Below are positions 1-10,296 of a stretch of 64,000 nucleotides of DNA, piece after piece; the stretch's first letter is position 1, and every line of letters begins with the position of its first letter. The notes beneath the pieces are model-generated. The model was not told the DNA's origin, did not search any database, and saw nothing but the letters and a program-made list of their open reading frames with translations. Location of the stretch: positions 796,001 through 860,000 of the forward strand of contig JAWHQI010000508.1 in the NCBI GenBank assembly GCA_033032865.1. Direction: 5' to 3'. Origin of the DNA: Dactylorhiza incarnata (Eukaryota; Streptophyta; Magnoliopsida; Asparagales; Orchidaceae). Made by a program: the position numbers and the translations under genes.

Positions 1-266
1 TTTCCAAATCTACTACATCCAATTGTTATATATGTTGGTATCCCCTCTGACTTTGTAGAAGATCTTTTAGATACCCCAAAACCACATTGCATTCCATATT
101 TTCTGTAATAATCATATATTTGCTCAATACTATCAAAGAATGTATTGATTTTTGGAGGTTCAAGCAAATCATCTTTATTTGACACAATATTTTGATTGAC
201 TTCTTCATCACTAATGTCCATACTAGAAGACTGAGCATCATCCATATTATCAATGTTTAATTGCAT
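1..266 (-). CDS. FAR1-domain protein, N-terminal part, truncated by window edge
   Basis: Reading leftwards from an ATG at 266 the frame stays open to base 1 (88 codons). After an acidic, Ser/Asp/Asn-rich leader of about 38 residues comes the start of a FAR1 DNA-binding domain: PKINTFFDSIEQIYDYYRKY, then a GFGVSKRSS-like segment and a Cys near the edge. FAR1/FHY3 and FRS proteins are plant transcription factors derived from Mutator-like transposases, so this is either a host FRS-type gene or a MULE transposase; the MULE core and SWIM zinc finger that could decide lie off the window. The ATG lies inside a tandemly repeated segment, so the start is not certain. An overlapping frame starting at 253 has no recognisable domain. 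Confidence 0.75.
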   Translation of the reverse strand, partial: MQLNIDNMDDAQSSSMDISDEEVNQNIVSNKDDLLEPPKINTFFDSIEQIYDYYRKYGMQCGFGVSKRSSTKSEGIPTYITIGCSRFG

Positions 267-326
267 GTAGAAGACTGAGCATCACAATGAAATTCTGGTT
301 TAATTGTCTGTAGAAGACTGAGCATC
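224..326. repeat. Three copies of a 16-bp motif at 43-44-bp spacing over the FAR1-like 5' end
   Basis: TAGAAGACTGAGCATC occurs at 224-239, 268-283 and 311-326. The surrounding bases (a CAATTAAAC tract on the minus strand) also repeat, so this is a decayed tandem duplication of about 44 bp covering the start of the FAR1-like reading frame. Confidence 0.8.
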
Positions 327-539
327 GCAATTAATTAGGGGCAAAAATAAACCGCATGCATACAGAGATGGTGAAGAGTAATTAAACTAAAACTATACAT
401 ACATACTATAAGTAAAATTTGGGTGAAGAATCAACGTATTAAGAACATTAAACTCAAATTAAAACCCAAAAAAACCTGATCAAAATACTATATGAAGAAC
501 ATTAAACTTAAATTCAAATCACCGCTGGAGAAAAGTAAT

Positions 540-900
540 ACCGCCAGAAAAGCAATGGTCGCTGGTAGCTTGTAGGAATGCCGGAAGAGGGACTTCCCCA
601 AAATCACCGCCTGTAGGAACGCCGGAATAGGGAAGGGTGGAGAAAATTAGGTTGCCGCCAGTAGCTTGTAGGAACGCTGGAAGAGGGACTTCTCCAAAAT
701 CGCCGCCTGTAGGAACGCCGGAAGAGGGACTTCCCCAAAATCGCCGCCTGTAGGAACGCCGGAATAGGGAAGGCTGGAGAAAATTAGAAACGCCGCCGGT
801 AGCTTGTAGGAACGCCGGAAGAGCCTGTAGGAATGCGGGAATAGGGAACGCCGGTAGGGAACGTTGGAGAAAATGACGGGAGAGCCTGCAGGAATAGAGA
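540..900. repeat. GC-rich minisatellite
   Basis: Degenerate tandem units built on TGTAGGAACGCCGGAAGAGG and GACTTCCCCAAAATCGCCGC, with unit lengths of roughly 41 and 55 bp alternating, repeat at least six times. It lies upstream of the FAR1-like frame. Small frames across it are repeat artefacts. Confidence 0.75.
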
Positions 901-934
901 AGGCGGAAGAAAATTAGGTTTGCAAAGGAATATG

Positions 935-1120
935 GAACGCCGGGTGTTTTTGTGTTGAGTGGGGCCGTGGACCCCCACTTTTTGTTGTTTTTTGGTACTA
1001 GTTAGGTGCATGCAATATTTTCCTTTTTAAAAATCCTGGAGGTTGGCCGGTATTTTTTTGTTGAGTGGGGCTGTGGGCCCCACTTTTTGTTGTTTTTTTG
1101 CTATTTCTTAGGTGTGTGTA
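935..1120. repeat. Two diverged copies of a segment with a short palindrome
   Basis: The blocks around 945-1020 and 1045-1120 both carry TTGTTGAGTGGGG, a GTGGGNCCCAC-like palindrome, then CTTTTTGTTGTTTTTT. They look like an old duplication; no element ends were identified. Confidence 0.5.
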
Positions 1121-1980
1121 GTCCGATCCAATTTTCTCAGAGGTGGTTTATGTTACACTAGCTTATGCTAAATTATCTAGCCATAAATGACCACCCTTTA
1201 ATTTAATAAAATTCCAAATAGTATTAGAAAAATATTAGACTTTTAATTTATCTAGCCATAATTGACCACCTTTTAATTTTTTAAAATTCCAAACAGTATT
1301 ACAAAAATACTAAATTCTTACAACGGTTCTATAACACCCATAGAATACTGCAATAATTTTCCAAGGCATTTTGATAAATTACTTGACCAATGCTAAAATA
1401 TTAAACCCTAATTAGCCACCAATTAAATTCCTAAAAATATCACGAATGATTCTAAAATTTTCAAACTTTTACAGAGGTTGTTGATCACTTCTACTAATCT
1501 CTTATAAATTTTGCAGAAATGTTGATTAAATAAAATTCCTCTAGTAATTAATATCAGATAAATATTTTTAATTTAAGTTAATTAAATTAGTAAACCAGCC
1601 CTAACAATTATCAAACTTGTATAGTTTGTATAAATCACCTCTATGGATCTCCAAAAATTATTTCATAATTTTATGCTTAAGGAAAGGTCATCTGCTTGCT
1701 TTATTAGAGTAATTTTTGACTTAATTAAAATTATTTAAAATGTTAAACCTCCTCAGAAGATTCTCCTAATTTTATTGAGGGTAGATCATGTCATAATATA
1801 CAACTTTGATGTTTAGAGTTTTTGATTTTGTGCTGTGGTTTAGCCACAGAAAAATCAAAACAATTTCTGTTATATATAAAACAAGCCTAACACATATCTT
1901 GAAGTCTTCCTGCAGCTAAGATGGAGCCAAATAGAGCGCAAACAACAGCCCAACAATGGATCTGGTGTGGATCCGTTGTG
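1121..1980. other. AT-rich intergenic DNA, nothing recognised
   Basis: AT-rich sequence with a decayed internal duplication (ATCTAGCCATAAATGACCACC near 1178 and again near 1250). No convincing coding frame, RNA gene or element terminus was seen. Confidence 0.6.
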
Positions 1981-1989
1981 GGGACCCAA

Positions 1990-2535
1990 TCATTGGTTCT
2001 GATATTTTAATAATATCTTGGTCATCGCCCGATCTCGATCACGACATTTGATTGCTCCTGTAGTGCGGTTTTGGCCGAAAGCTATTGTGCTTTCGCCACC
2101 GCCGGTCGGCCAATAGGCCGGTGTCGTGCCACCACCCCCAGCCGACTCGTTGAGGGCCGGAGACCCTTTCGGAGGTGGTCCGACGGCCTTGCGAGACCGC
2201 CGGAATTGGTGATTACAGAGAAGTTTAAATGAGACACCACCAGATCTCTGCTCTCTGATGGTACCGCCGCCCTTGACTACCCCGGAGAGGTCAGATGCAC
2301 CCTCTCCGGCATGGTGCGACTCCCCAGAGAGATGGGGGGTTCTAGGGCTGCCACTCGAGCTCGAAATTGAGTTTGGGTGACGGCGGAGCTCCAGCGGTCG
2401 GAGCGCCATGCAATTCGTTCCCGAGGATAGAGTGGAGGGTAGGGAGGAGGAAACCACCTCCTGGAGGTCTCGGGCATGCTGGCAAAAAATCGTCGTGATT
2501 GCGGCCGTCGCCGTAGCTCTTTGCGACACTTTCAC
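1990..2535 (-). other. GC-rich open frame of 181 codons, unrecognised
   Basis: An open frame runs on the minus strand through an island of high GC content set in AT-rich DNA. The product is rich in Ser, Pro, Gly and Arg, has no recognised domain, no membrane segment and low complexity in the middle. Two other frames on the same strand are also partly open, as expected for GC-rich DNA. It adjoins the hairpin cluster at 2520-2730, so it may be the leader exon of a transposon rather than a host gene. Coding status is doubtful. Confidence 0.2.
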
Positions 2536-2730
2536 AAAAATGCGTCACGTTTGGTAGTTTCTCTATCGTGACACTTTTTTGAAAAAAACGTCATGATAGA
2601 TAATTGATCTACCGTGACACTTTATAAAAAAAACATCGAGAAAAATATTAACTCTACCACAATGTTTTTTGCAAAAATGTCACCGTAGTTAAAACTTTAC
2701 AATAACGTTTTCTGAAAAAAACGTCGCAAC
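2520..2730. repeat. Cluster of short imperfect inverted repeats, CACTA subterminal type
   Basis: About five successive imperfect palindromes of 30-35 bp share arms of the form GTGACACTTTTTT / AAAAAACGTCATGA (for example 2561-2604, 2610-2642, 2658-2693, 2700-2730). Such arrays resemble transposase-binding subterminal repeats of plant CACTA (En/Spm) elements. No CACTA terminus or transposase was found nearby. Confidence 0.45.
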
Positions 2731-3751
2731 CTTTTGCATTTTAAGAAGAAAAAAACTTAAAACAAATAAAAATTAATGATAATCTAAACTCTAAAAAGTA
2801 AATGTGCATCTAAAATCATAATTAAAAATATAAATATTTTTTTATAAAATTAATTTTGATAAATATTTCAAATATTTTTTAAGAGTGATATTAAGATATG
2901 TTAAGAGATTTTTTGCAACTTATTATTCCAAGTATCATATCTCCAATTATAACAAAAATAATGAAAAATTAATTATAACTTCAACATAATAACATCATCA
3001 CTGGAATTAAAGAGTATAAACTTACAAAAAATCATATTAATAATAAATTAAACGTGTTCCAAATAATATAAACTTTCAAAAAAACATATAATCATTCACT
3101 ACATTCCCTCTCACAATGCTTTCACAATGCTCCACTTGCTCTCACAATGCCTCCATCTATTCTTCCCACATTCTCTCTCTTCCAATGTCCTTTTTCATTC
3201 TTGGAGTACTTCTCAACTGATTGATCAACATCTAGAAAAGTTTAAAAAAACATTAACAGCAACAACGACATTAATTTGAAGTATATAAACATTCGAAAAA
3301 CTTCAAATAATAACTGACTGCACACCAATAGTAGTAGACATCTACTTTTATTATTTTTTATGGACTAAGACGAAGAATATTAAATATATTCTCAAGATTA
3401 AACCCGCATGGAAAATTCTGAAGCATTATAAACAGAATAATCGCAGCAGGGCATCTTTGCATCAAAAGCTTCAGTCGTTCCTGCTCCAGCTTCTTCGCCA
3501 TTTGTAGCGCAGAATATTTTTTGAATGTAAAAATTGTTTGTGCATTTATTTACAATTCTAGGTAAATTCAGCCACATTTTACAACCACGTACACATGAAA
3601 TTGTGAAGCACAGTGCGCAGACCTCAAAAGAAAATGAAACTAAAAGTGAAACGAAAATTGAATCTAAAAAATAGAGAATTCTTACAATTTCAAAAGACGT
3701 GTTAGTCCGGAGTTGGAGTATAATTGCACAGATCTCTGCACTCGTCGTGCT
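2731..3751. other. AT-rich DNA without recognised genes
   Basis: Mostly A/T-rich sequence; 3110-3190 has a few CACAATGC-type short direct repeats. The 3' part is the left flank of the copia insertion. No gene was recognised. Confidence 0.6.
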
Positions 3752-3756
3752 TCCTG

Positions 3757-3865
3757 AGTTAGAATAGGAAAAGTGAAATTTGTACATTCATCCTCTAAGG
3801 GGGGTTAAATATAGCATTACAAATATTACTTAAATAATATACGACTTGAATAATATATTTCAACT
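3757..3865 (-). repeat. 3' LTR of the copia element
   Basis: 109 bp, identical to 8699-8807. On the element strand it carries a TATA-like CTATATTTAA at 3805-3814 and little room for other signals. It directly adjoins the purine tract. Confidence 0.93.
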
Positions 3866-3874
3866 CTCCCCCTC
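3866..3874 (-). other. Polypurine tract of the copia element
   Basis: GAGGGGGAG on the minus strand directly abuts the 3' LTR and would prime plus-strand DNA synthesis. It overlaps the polyprotein stop codon at 3873-3875. Confidence 0.85.
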
Positions 3875-6800
3875 AAGTCGGATGGTAGATATCCGTCATT
3901 CCCAGTTTTCTGATGTCATCCGTGAAAAAATCACTTCCCAAGCTTTTAGTAAACACATCGGCCAGTTGATCTCTTGAACTGATGAATGGAGTAACCACGT
4001 TTTTTTTGTCCAAGTGATCCTTGATGAAGTGACGGTCCACCTCAACATGCTTGGTCCTGTCATGTTGAACCGGATTGTGGGCTATACTGATGGCGGCCTT
4101 GTTGTCGCAGAACAAGGAGAAAGGAGAAGTTCTGGGAAGACCCAAGTCTTGAAGGACAGTACATAGTCATAGTCCCTCACACATTCCAAGTGACATTACA
4201 CGGTACTCAGCTTCGGCACTAGATCTGGCCACAACGTGTTGCTTCTTGCTCCTCCATGTCACGAGGTTTCCTCCAACGAACGAACAATAACCAGTAGTGG
4301 ATTTCCGATCGTCACGGCAGCCAGCCCAATCGGCATCCGTGTAAACCTCTATTTTCAAGTGGTCATTTTTTGAGAACAGAAGTCCCCGTCCTGGGGCCTT
4401 CTTAAGGTATCGTAGGACGCGATACACTGTCTGCTGATGTCTGACCCGATGAGCGTGCATATACCTACTCAAAATACCCACAGCATAAGTGATATCAGGA
4501 CGAGTATGAGATAGATAAATCAGTTTCCCAACTAATCTCTGATAGCGAGTGGCCTCAACACTGTCACTGTCACCATCGTCACAGATCCCATGATTCTCCT
4601 CCATAGGAGTGTTCGCAGGAACACACCCAAGCATCCCGGTCTCTTGTAGCAAGTCCAGGACATACTTCCGCTGAGATATGAAGATGCCCTGATCAGATCT
4701 AGTAACCTCTATTCCCAGAAAGTATCGTAACTTTCCCAAGTCTTTCACCTCAAATTCCTTGGCCAAGAGGTACTTGAGATTGGCAATCTCACTTGCATTA
4801 TTACCGGTGATGACAATATCGTCCACATAGACAATGAGAACCACAATATTCTGATCACGTCTCTGAATGAACATGGTGTGGTCTGACTGCGCCTGTTTAT
4901 ATCCAAACTTGAGCATAGCCTTGAGAAATCTGCCAAACCACGCTCTGGGTGACTGCTTTAATCCATATAAGGATTTCAGTAACTTGCAAACAAGGGGCTT
5001 TCCTCCATCTCTCACAAATCCAGGAGGAAATGTCATATACACCTCTTCTTCAAGATCTCCATGGAGAAAAGCGTTCTTGACATCTAACTGGTGGAGGTCC
5101 CATCCCAAGATAGCGGCGACAGACAGAAGGACCCGAATAGAATTCATCTTAGCCACTGGAGCAAAAGTCTCCTGGTAATCAACTCCCTGAGTCTGAGTGT
5201 ACCCACGGGCGACCAACCGAGCCTTATACCGTTCAACTTTCCCGTCTTCATTCTGCTTGACCGAAAAAACCCATCTAGAGCCAACGGCTTTCTTACCATG
5301 TGGAAGAGGAGTGACATCCCAAGTGTGATTCTTGTCCAAGGCAGCCATCTCTTCTTTCATAGCCTGAGCCCAAACCGGAATGCCCAGAGCTTCCTGCCAA
5401 GTCTTAGGAATAACGACAGATGAAAGTGAAGCGATAAAAAACTGGTGGCCAGGAGTAAGATGATGATAAGTCACATGGTTAGAAATAGGATGTTTAGTAG
5501 AAGCAAACCTATCTCGTAACTGAGCCAGCGGAACATCCAAATCCGCATCATCAGAATCTGAGGCCGAAGCAGGCACGGGTGGAAGCAGGGCCGTAGGAGC
5601 CTGTATACGGGAGGAGCGCCGGTGATACACATGAGGGAAAGGAGATAGGGGAACATCCGGAGAAGGAATAGGAATAGGGGGTCCCTGCTCAGGTAGAGGA
5701 AGCGATGGTGGAAGCTGAGGTAGAGAGGGAACCGGGTGAAAAGGAAGGGGAAGATCAGGAAGGGAAAGATCTACAAAGCTCTCCCCCTGACGAGCAGAGT
5801 GAGTCGAGGACAGAAAATAGGATTCCCCTTCGCGAAAAGTGACATCCATAGTGCAGTAGAGACGACCGGAAGGCGGGTGGAAGCATCGATACCCCTTCGT
5901 AGTGGAGGAGTATCCGACGAACACACAACGAATGGCACGAGGATCCAGTTTGTCACGGTGGGGTACATGAACGTGGACGAAGCACACACAACCAAAGACA
6001 CGGGGGGACAGATGCGAAGTATAGACCGTAGCCATGGTGGACAGACGAGCGAGGGGGGTAGCATAGTCCAAGATACGTGAAGGAAGCCGATTGATAAGGT
6101 GAGTAGCAGTAAGAATCGCATCTGCCCAAAAAGATTTGGGGAGATGCATAGTACCCAGGAGGCAACAGGCCATATCCAGGAGGTGCCGGTTTTTCCGTTC
6201 GGCAACACCGTTTTGAGTTGAGGTGTGAACACACGTCGTTTGGTGAATAATACCGTGATCTTTGAGATAAGTGCCAAACGCGCCGTGATCATCATATTCA
6301 CCCCCATTATCACTACGCAAAACACGGACGACCCCGTGAAATTGGGTCTGAATCATTTTATGGAAGAGTTGAAAACAGGAAAAAACTTCACTTTTTTTCT
6401 TCAATAGATAAACCCAACATGTGCGGGAAAAACCATCAATAAAGGTGACAAACCATCGAAAACCAAAAATAAATGAAACTGGGGACGGACCCCAAACGTC
6501 AGAATGAATAACATCAAACGGAGTAGTACAAGGAGAAGATAAGTGCGATGAACTATGGCGCACATGCTTAGACTCATCACAAACATTACAAACAAAGGTA
6601 TTTAAAACAGGAGAGAAAGCGGGAAAGAGTTTCTGAAGGTAAAGAGGTGAGGGATGTCCAAGCCGGAGGTGCCAGCGACGAACATCCTCAGAAGTAACAG
6701 CCGAACTCGAGAGGGCCTGGGAGGAGGTCACATCCAAGTAATACAGGCCACCGCGTTCCCTACCACTGCCAATGCTCCGCTTCGTACCCAGTTCCTGAAA

Positions 6801-8186
6801 AACACAGGAGTCAGGAAAAAAGGTTACAGAACAATTGAGAGAGCGGGTAATATTACTAATGGAGAGTAAATTGCGAGGAAATGAAGGAACATGAAGAACA
6901 GAAGGTAAAGAAAGAGTAGGAGAACAAAGGATCTGGCCTTTGCCAGCAATAGGGGTCAGCAGGCCATTTGCAGACATAACTTTGTCCTTACCAGACAAAG
7001 GTGAGTAAGAGTGAAAACCTGAGGAAGAGCCGGTCATGTGGTGGGTGGCACCGGAATCAAGCACCCACTCGGACGAGGAAGCAGTAGCAGTAGGAGCACT
7101 CGGCATGGCAATAGAGGCAATAGAAGCAGAGGCCGCCTGGGACGGATCGGACTGAGAGTGAAGCAGGCGGCGGAAGGCATCCAACTCCTGAGAAGTAAGC
7201 TGTCCGGGAGCAGTAGAGAAACCCTCATCATACACATCCGTAGAGAAAGCAGCATCCTGAGGACGAGTCCCGGTCTGACGATAGCCTCCACGACCGTGAC
7301 TACGGCCACGACCACGACCACGACCACGACCAGAAGGAGCAAGATGAGGATGCAGCTTGAAGCATGCATCCCGAGTATCTCCCCGACGACCACAGTAATC
7401 ACACGTGGGAATCGTGCTGGTATTGGTGGAACCTCCTCGACCAACACCACCAACACTAGTAAAGGCAGACCGATCCACTGCAGGAGCAGGCGTGCAGAGG
7501 GATCGGCGGCGATCGTCATCACCAAGGACCATGCTGAACGCTTCCCGTAGGGACGGAAGGGGTGAACGATGCAAGACGTGCGTCCGGACGGTATCAGATT
7601 CCATGTTAAGCCCCATCAGAAAGACATGCAAGCGGTAACGGTTCTCCTTCTCCTGAAGCTTCACGGCGTCGGCCGTGCAGGAGGCAGTGAAATGCTCAAA
7701 GAAGTTCAGCTCCTGGTAGAGGCCTTCAAACTCCGAGAAGTAAGCAGACACGGTCAGAGATCCCTGTCTAAGCTCCAGAATGCGACGGGTAAGTTCATAG
7801 ATCTGAGTGGAACTCCCAATCTGCGAGTACGTGTCTTTTGCCCGGGTCCAGATATCATATGCCGAGTCCAGAAGCATGTAACTCCGATATACCTTGGGGG
7901 ACATGGAATGAAGGAGCCATGAAACAACAAGGGAATTTTCAGAGTCCCAGCGTCGCCACGTAGGGTCAGTCTTGGCGGGCTCCCGAATAGATCCATCAAT
8001 GTAACCAAACATCTGATGGCTGCGGATCACATGTTGAGCAGCACGAGACCATTCCAGATAGTTCGTTCCGTCCAAGGGAACGGTGGTGATCTTCAAAGAG
8101 CCCGAGTGGCCATGGGTCCGCTGCGGGTCACTCATCGCTGGCATAACCTCACTCACAGGTGGCGAAGAACCCGTAGAATCCCCCAT
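3873..8186 (-). pseudogene. Copia Gag-Pol polyprotein with one premature stop
   Basis: The frame codes for all retrotransposition proteins in one chain: a UBN2-type Gag, a zinc knuckle, protease (DSGA in WVLDSGATHHMTG), a GAG-pre-integrase segment, integrase with Asp in HSDVWGP, Asp in SDNGGEY and Glu in NGVAERKN, reverse transcriptase with YVDD, and RNase H ending at DVFTKSL. The ATG at 8186 is preferred; a Met 15 codons upstream (8231) is also in frame. The knuckle reads CDYCGRRGDTRDAC, so the usual His is Asp. A single in-frame TGA at 4167-4169, where related proteins have Trp, removes the last 97 residues of RNase H; no frameshift is needed to continue. Total length of about 1440 codons is normal for copia. 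Confidence 0.93.
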
Positions 8187-8686
8187 AAGAGCAAGAGGAG
8201 AGCTGCCAATAAACAGAGGAACGCCACGCAAGGATCAGCGGCAAGGAAGCGGGAAGGCAGCGGGAACACTAGGGCATAGCAGCGTAGATCCCGCAGCGCA
8301 CACAGAGAGAGGAGGCGCAGACGTCGAGGTCGACCGGAGATGCAGGCGTCGATGTCGACATCAGCAGCGGGAGAAGGTGCGCAAGAAGCAGCGGGAGAAG
8401 GTGCGCAAGAAGCAGCGACAGGGGAAAGCTGCGGCAGAAAGCAACAGGACCGACCCTGGCATCCACGGCAGGAGCCTAGGGCGGCATTAAACGAGAGGAG
8501 GAGAACCGGTCGACTCTCAAACGGACGGAGGAGGAGTCGTCCGAAGCAGGGAAGACCGACGAGGAGAAGAACCGGCGGAAGCGGGCTGCGCTCGGGGTGC
8601 GGAAGCGAGGAGCGGAGCAGGGCGTGCGGCGGAAGCGGGAGAGCGGAGCTGAGAGCGTGTCGGCTAGGGCACGAGAGAAAGTTCTC

Positions 8687-8698
8687 GCTCTGATACCA
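8687..8698 (-). other. Primer-binding site of the copia element
   Basis: TGGTATCAGAGC on the minus strand begins directly at the inner edge of the 5' LTR and is complementary to the 3' end of plant initiator Met tRNA. The roughly 500-bp leader from here to the Gag ATG contains a 24-bp near-tandem repeat around 8366-8411 and no gene of its own. Confidence 0.93.
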
Positions 8699-8807
8699 AG
8701 TTAGAATAGGAAAAGTGAAATTTGTACATTCATCCTCTAAGGGGGGTTAAATATAGCATTACAAATATTACTTAAATAATATACGACTTGAATAATATAT
8801 TTCAACT
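8699..8807 (-). repeat. 5' LTR of the copia element
   Basis: 109 bp, the same sequence as the 3' LTR; it should hold the promoter (TATA-like motif at 8747-8756, minus). Confidence 0.93.
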
Positions 8808-8923
8808 TCCTGCACATCACGAACACTTTAAAAAAGAACAAAGATCTAGTAAAGGCTAGTGAAAATGAAAAATAAACGAAAACTAAAATGAGATCTAAAA
8901 CAGATAATGTGAAATGTAGGCAA

Positions 8924-9022
8924 ACCTTACCTTGCATTTTGCAAGAGGCTGCTTCCAGGACTCAAACCCGTGACCTCAAGGTCACACGACGACAGCTTAA
9001 CCGGTACGCCAACGCTCCCCTT
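8924..9022 (-). mobile_element. tRNA-derived SINE (Au-SINE-like), head region
   Basis: On the minus strand a tRNA-like head carries box A TGGCGTACCGG (9001-9011) and box B GGTTTGAGTCC (8958-8968), followed by CTGGAAGCAGCCTCTTGCAA and GCAAGGTAAGG, the order known from Au-type plant SINEs. The usual downstream body is not recognisable after about 8924, so the copy is 3'-truncated or diverged. It is transcriptionally silent unless the pol III boxes still work. Confidence 0.7.
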
Positions 9023-9755
9023 CAAAGCAAATAACATACAACTAATTAAATAAATTATTATATGGCCAAGGGAATTATATATCAAGAATTTCCCTTATAG
9101 GAACAAACCCAAGCAATTGCATTGCAGCAGGAAGGCAATGATAGACCTTGACATCGGTGTTGGACAAAAAATGAGTCTGTAACAGTTTAAATATTTCGTA
9201 GTACTGGATATATATCACCAAATTGTGCAATAACTCTAACTCAAATGACTAAACATAAGTGGACTAAAGTGATTAAAAATTTCCCACAAACTCATCACTA
9301 TCCACATCTACTTTCGGCACCATCCTTTGAACCCAATTAAGTGTCGACAACTCTCTAGATCAGGGAAAAGAGATACCTCCTTTGGCAAGAACCTGCGGCG
9401 CTAGATGTCGAGAGCAGCATGAGAAAGGTCTCAAAAATCTGGAACTCCATATCTGAAATAAAACATGGGGCTGATCCCATCTGAAAATTACTGTGCAAGA
9501 AAGAAACGCAAGCAACAGTTTCGCCAAAAATGACTGGGATGGAAGCGTCGGCCTGCTAGATCTAGGTTTCACCTGATGAAGCTTTCGATCTGTAGAATGG
9601 ATGAATGGTCCCATTTGCCCTACCTGTCCGAGGAAGATATCATCGAGTGGGAGAGGTTTTGGCAGGTGTGAAGATAACATGTGCAAGGTGAGAGCAGAGT
9701 TTCCGCAGTCCAAGCATAATAAGAGTGGAATAAACGCTTCAAATTTAGTTAAACC
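9023..9755. other. No gene recognised
   Basis: Mixed-composition DNA between the SINE and the Harbinger left end. A 117-codon minus frame at 9360-9713 has no recognisable domain and is not supported as a gene. Confidence 0.5.
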
Positions 9756-9804
9756 AGAGCAACTCCAATGAGGGCTCTCTAAATATAGAGATCACCCTTG
9801 TACT

Positions 9805-9870
9805 ATGTTCTCTAAATATAGAGAACATGGTAGAGCAACTCCAACCATGTTCTCTATATTTAGAGAACAT
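9805..9870. repeat. 26-bp inverted repeat around the Harbinger left terminus
   Basis: ATGTTCTCTAAATATAGAGA... at 9805-9830 is the exact reverse complement of 9845-9870, with a 14-bp spacer holding TAGAGCAACTCCAA, the element's terminal motif. Each arm is itself nearly palindromic. A further AGAGCAACTCCAATGAGGG at about 9757 is a second terminus-like copy. A (TA)-rich run at 9880-9970 follows. Confidence 0.8.
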
Positions 9871-10296
9871 GATTATTATATATATACCTTTATGTTTATC
9901 TATATATATATATATTAAATTATTTTTATATGTATATTATATATATATTTATATTTATATTTATATTATAATAATAAATTATTATTTTATTATTAATTTA
10001 TTTTATTTGATTAAAATTTTTTAATTTATTTTTATTTCAAATTATATTACAACAAAAATAAAAATAACGACAAAATAGAACTTTCATTTGGAATTAATAA
10101 CCACACAATACAAATGACCAAAATAACCACAAAAAGAATTGCTAAAATACAACAAAATTTAGTGGGTTCGCTAACATACAACAAAAAGAAATGCGCATTG
10201 AAATTAAATAAACAAACTAATTAAAAACAAAAACAAAAGCTAAAAGACAATAAAACTTACATTATTAAAAATAAAAATATTACATTGGAACTAATA

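Larger units (their letters stand above)
3757..8807 (-). mobile_element. Complete Ty1/copia LTR retrotransposon with 109-bp LTRs
   Basis: The 5051-bp element is bounded by direct repeats at 3757-3865 and 8699-8807, identical by eye, and flanked by the 5-bp target duplication TCCTG (3752-3756, 8808-8812). On the minus strand it has a 5' LTR, a primer site for initiator Met tRNA, a gag-pol frame in copia order (integrase before reverse transcriptase), a purine tract and a 3' LTR. The termini are AGTT...AACT rather than the usual TG...CA, but the duplication fixes the edges. Identical LTRs imply recent insertion, although 109 bp has little dating power. Confidence 0.95.

Noticed and set aside
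3398..3787. 129-codon minus frame overlapping the copia 3' LTR
   Set aside because: It starts or ends within the LTR and has no domain; a product of the insertion junction.
7038..7550. Plus frame of 170 codons within the copia gag
   Set aside because: Shadow of the Gag-Pol frame, low-complexity Arg/Thr-rich composition.
8016..8693. Overlapping Arg-rich plus frames in the copia leader
   Set aside because: GC-rich leader antisense to the element, no domain, several frames open at once.
9360..9713. 117-codon minus frame
   Set aside because: No domain, no splice or promoter evidence, composition unlike protein-coding DNA.
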